Positions 7,440 through 8,670 of a DNA stretch of 8,670 nt are shown here, piece by piece. Every line of letters starts with the position of its first letter. Position 1 is the stretch's first letter. Source of the DNA: Acidimicrobiia bacterium. GTDB lineage: Bacteria; Actinomycetota; Acidimicrobiia; Acidimicrobiales; Aldehydirespiratoraceae. The notes beneath the pieces were generated by a model. It did no database searches and was not told the DNA's origin. It was given only the letters and a program-made list of their open reading frames with translations. The stretch covers positions 1 to 8,670 of the forward strand of contig JAJDZO010000249.1 of NCBI GenBank assembly GCA_022824605.1. The letters run 5' to 3'. Position numbers and translations under genes: made by a program.

Positions 7440-8670
7440 ATGGCTGCCCATCCCGTCCAACGCCAGGGCCTCTATGACCCTCAGCACGAACACGACGCCT
7501 GCGGCGTCAGCTTCGTGTGCCACATCGGCGGCAAAGCCTCCCACGATGTGGTGGCGCTGGGCGTGCGAGCGCTCTGCAACCTCGAGCACCGCGGCGCTCT
7601 GGGGGCCGACCCCCTCACCGGTGACGGCGCCGGGATCCTGATCCAGATACCCGACCGCTACCTGCGAGACGTGGTGGACTACGAACTCCCGCCCGTGGGA
7701 CGCTACGCCACCGGCATCGGGTTCCTGCCACCGGCGCGTCACGACGCCGAGAAGGCGGCCGCGCAGGTGGAGCGGATCGTGCGCTCAGAGGGTCTCCGGG
7801 TGATCGGCTGGCGAGAGGTTCCCGTCGACGTCTCCGTGCTGGGATCGGGCTCTCGCGCCGCCATGCCGAGCTTCCGGCAGGTGTTCATCGCCGGCGACGA
7901 CCTGGCAGGCATCGACCTCGACCGTCGGGTCTACATCGTGCGCAAGCGCATAGAGCACGAGATCGGCACAGGCGGCGCCGGCTATCAGGCCGCCGAGGAC
8001 GACGATGCGGCCATGGGCAGTGCCGCCCCGCCCCACACCGGCGTCTACTTCCCGAGCCTCAGCGCCCGGACCCTCGTCTACAAGGGAATGCTCATCTGCG
8101 GCCAGCTGACGTCGTTCTATTCCGACCTGCGTGACGAGCGGGTCCAGAGCGCGCTGGCGCTGGTGCACTCCCGCTTCTCCACCAACACCTTCCCCTCGTG
8201 GCCGCTGGCCCACCCGTACCGCATGATCGCCCACAACGGCGAGATCAACACCATCGCCGGCAACCGCAACTGGATGCGGGCCCGCGAGACCCTGCTGTCG
8301 TCGCCGCACCTCGACGGCCTCGAGCGGGCCTTCCCGATCTGCACGCCCGGCGCCAGCGACACCGCCGGTTTCGACGAGGTGCTGGAACTGCTGACTCTGG
8401 GCGGCTACTCGATGGCCGAGGCCGTTCTCATGATGATCCCCGAGCCCTGGGAGCATCACGCCGAGATGACGCCCGAACGCAAGGCCTTCTACCAGTACCA
8501 CGCCACCCGCATGGAACCCTGGGACGGCCCGGCCTCGATCGCGTTCACCGACGGGACCGTGATCGGAGCGGTGCTCGACCGCAACGGCCTGCGACCCTCT
8601 CGCTACACCGTCACCAGCGACGGTCTGGTGGTGATGGCCTCCGAGACCGGGGTGATCGACATTCCCCAGT
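7440..8670 (+). CDS. gltB: Glutamate synthase large (alpha) subunit, N-terminal part, cut off by window edge
   Basis: Large subunit of NADPH-dependent glutamate synthase, which takes the amide nitrogen of glutamine and transfers it to 2-oxoglutarate to give two glutamates; it works in the cytosol with the small subunit GltD. About 410 of an expected 1500 residues are present, covering most of the glutamine amidotransferase (class II, Ntn-hydrolase) domain. Cys21 in HDACGVSF is the nucleophile that becomes the N-terminus after removal of a 20-residue propeptide. Further motifs: NLEHRGALGADPLTGDGAGIL shortly after (about 44-64), HSRFSTNTFPSW (243-254), HNGEINT (265-271), the SDTAGFDEVLELL stretch (306 on) and NGLRPSRY near 382. 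The FMN, synthase and iron-sulfur parts lie outside the window. A ribosome site and a 187-base spacer with a hairpin suggest its own transcription unit rather than the trk operon. gltD would be expected downstream but cannot be seen. Confidence 0.97.
   Translation, partial: MAAHPVQRQGLYDPQHEHDACGVSFVCHIGGKASHDVVALGVRALCNLEHRGALGADPLTGDGAGILIQIPDRYLRDVVDYELPPVGRYATGIGFLPPARHDAEKAAAQVERIVRSEGLRVIGWREVPVDVSVLGSGSRAAMPSFRQVFIAGDDLAGIDLDRRVYIVRKRIEHEIGTGGAGYQAAEDDDAAMGSAAPPHTGVYFPSLSARTLVYKGMLICGQLTSFYSDLRDERVQSALALVHSRFSTNTFPSWPLAHPYRMIAHNGEINTIAGNRNWMRARETLLSSPHLDGLERAFPICTPGASDTAGFDEVLELLTLGGYSMAEAVLMMIPEPWEHHAEMTPERKAFYQYHATRMEPWDGPASIAFTDGTVIGAVLDRNGLRPSRYTVTSDGLVVMASETGVIDIPQ

Noticed and set aside
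7306..7641. Small plus-strand frame of 111 codons spanning the spacer and the gltB start
   Set aside because: It overlaps gltB in another frame, has mixed low-complexity sequence, and the gltB start has a good ribosome site and the catalytic cysteine context.
7785..8501. Minus-strand frame opposite gltB
   Set aside because: Shadow of gltB; no family motif and the opposite strand is a well-conserved amidotransferase domain.

Overview
The window looks like chromosomal DNA from a high-GC bacterium, most likely an actinobacterium. By eye roughly two thirds of bases are G or C, and codon third positions are almost always G or C. The GltB and pyrophosphatase sequences read as actinobacterial, and two genes may have leaderless starts. 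Acidimicrobiia is a possible class, but that is a guess from flavour and no marker gene is present. There are no mobile elements, CRISPR arrays, tRNA or rRNA genes. It is a housekeeping region, with most of the interest in a potassium-uptake cluster.

Layout. Positions 2061 down to 1 (minus strand) carry hppA, a membrane ion-pumping pyrophosphatase that starts at TTG and runs off the left edge. A 55-base divergent spacer (2062-2116) separates it from a plus-strand cluster: 5-formyltetrahydrofolate cyclo-ligase (2117-2698), trkA (2717-4069), a first trkH (4057-5646) and a second trkH (5639-7252). The last three overlap or nearly abut and look like one operon. The spacer 7253-7439 holds a GC-rich hairpin that may be a terminator. 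gltB (glutamate synthase large subunit) begins at 7440 and runs off the right edge.

How the genes fit. TrkA is the cytosolic nucleotide-binding gate and TrkH the membrane pore of a K+ uptake system. Here one TrkA is followed by two dissimilar TrkH proteins. The second has all four selectivity-filter glycines. The first has serine in place of the first filter glycine, the change that marks Na+-permeable plant HKT transporters. The neighbouring pyrophosphatase has the alanine signature of the K+-dependent subclass, so it is probably activated by K+, and its membrane glutamate sits where Na+-pumping members have it. K+ import, a K+-dependent ion pump and synthesis of glutamate (the usual counter-ion of K+) therefore lie side by side.

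The oddest non-coding feature is a perfect 20-base palindrome at 4081-4100. It lies between a strong AGGAGG ribosome site fused to the trkA stop and the recognisable trkH coding sequence. Codon third-position bias is lost before the palindrome's right edge and becomes perfect just after it, so the annotated trkH start is doubtful. I found no wholly new system; the serine-filter/normal-filter TrkH pair and this junction are the parts most worth following up.
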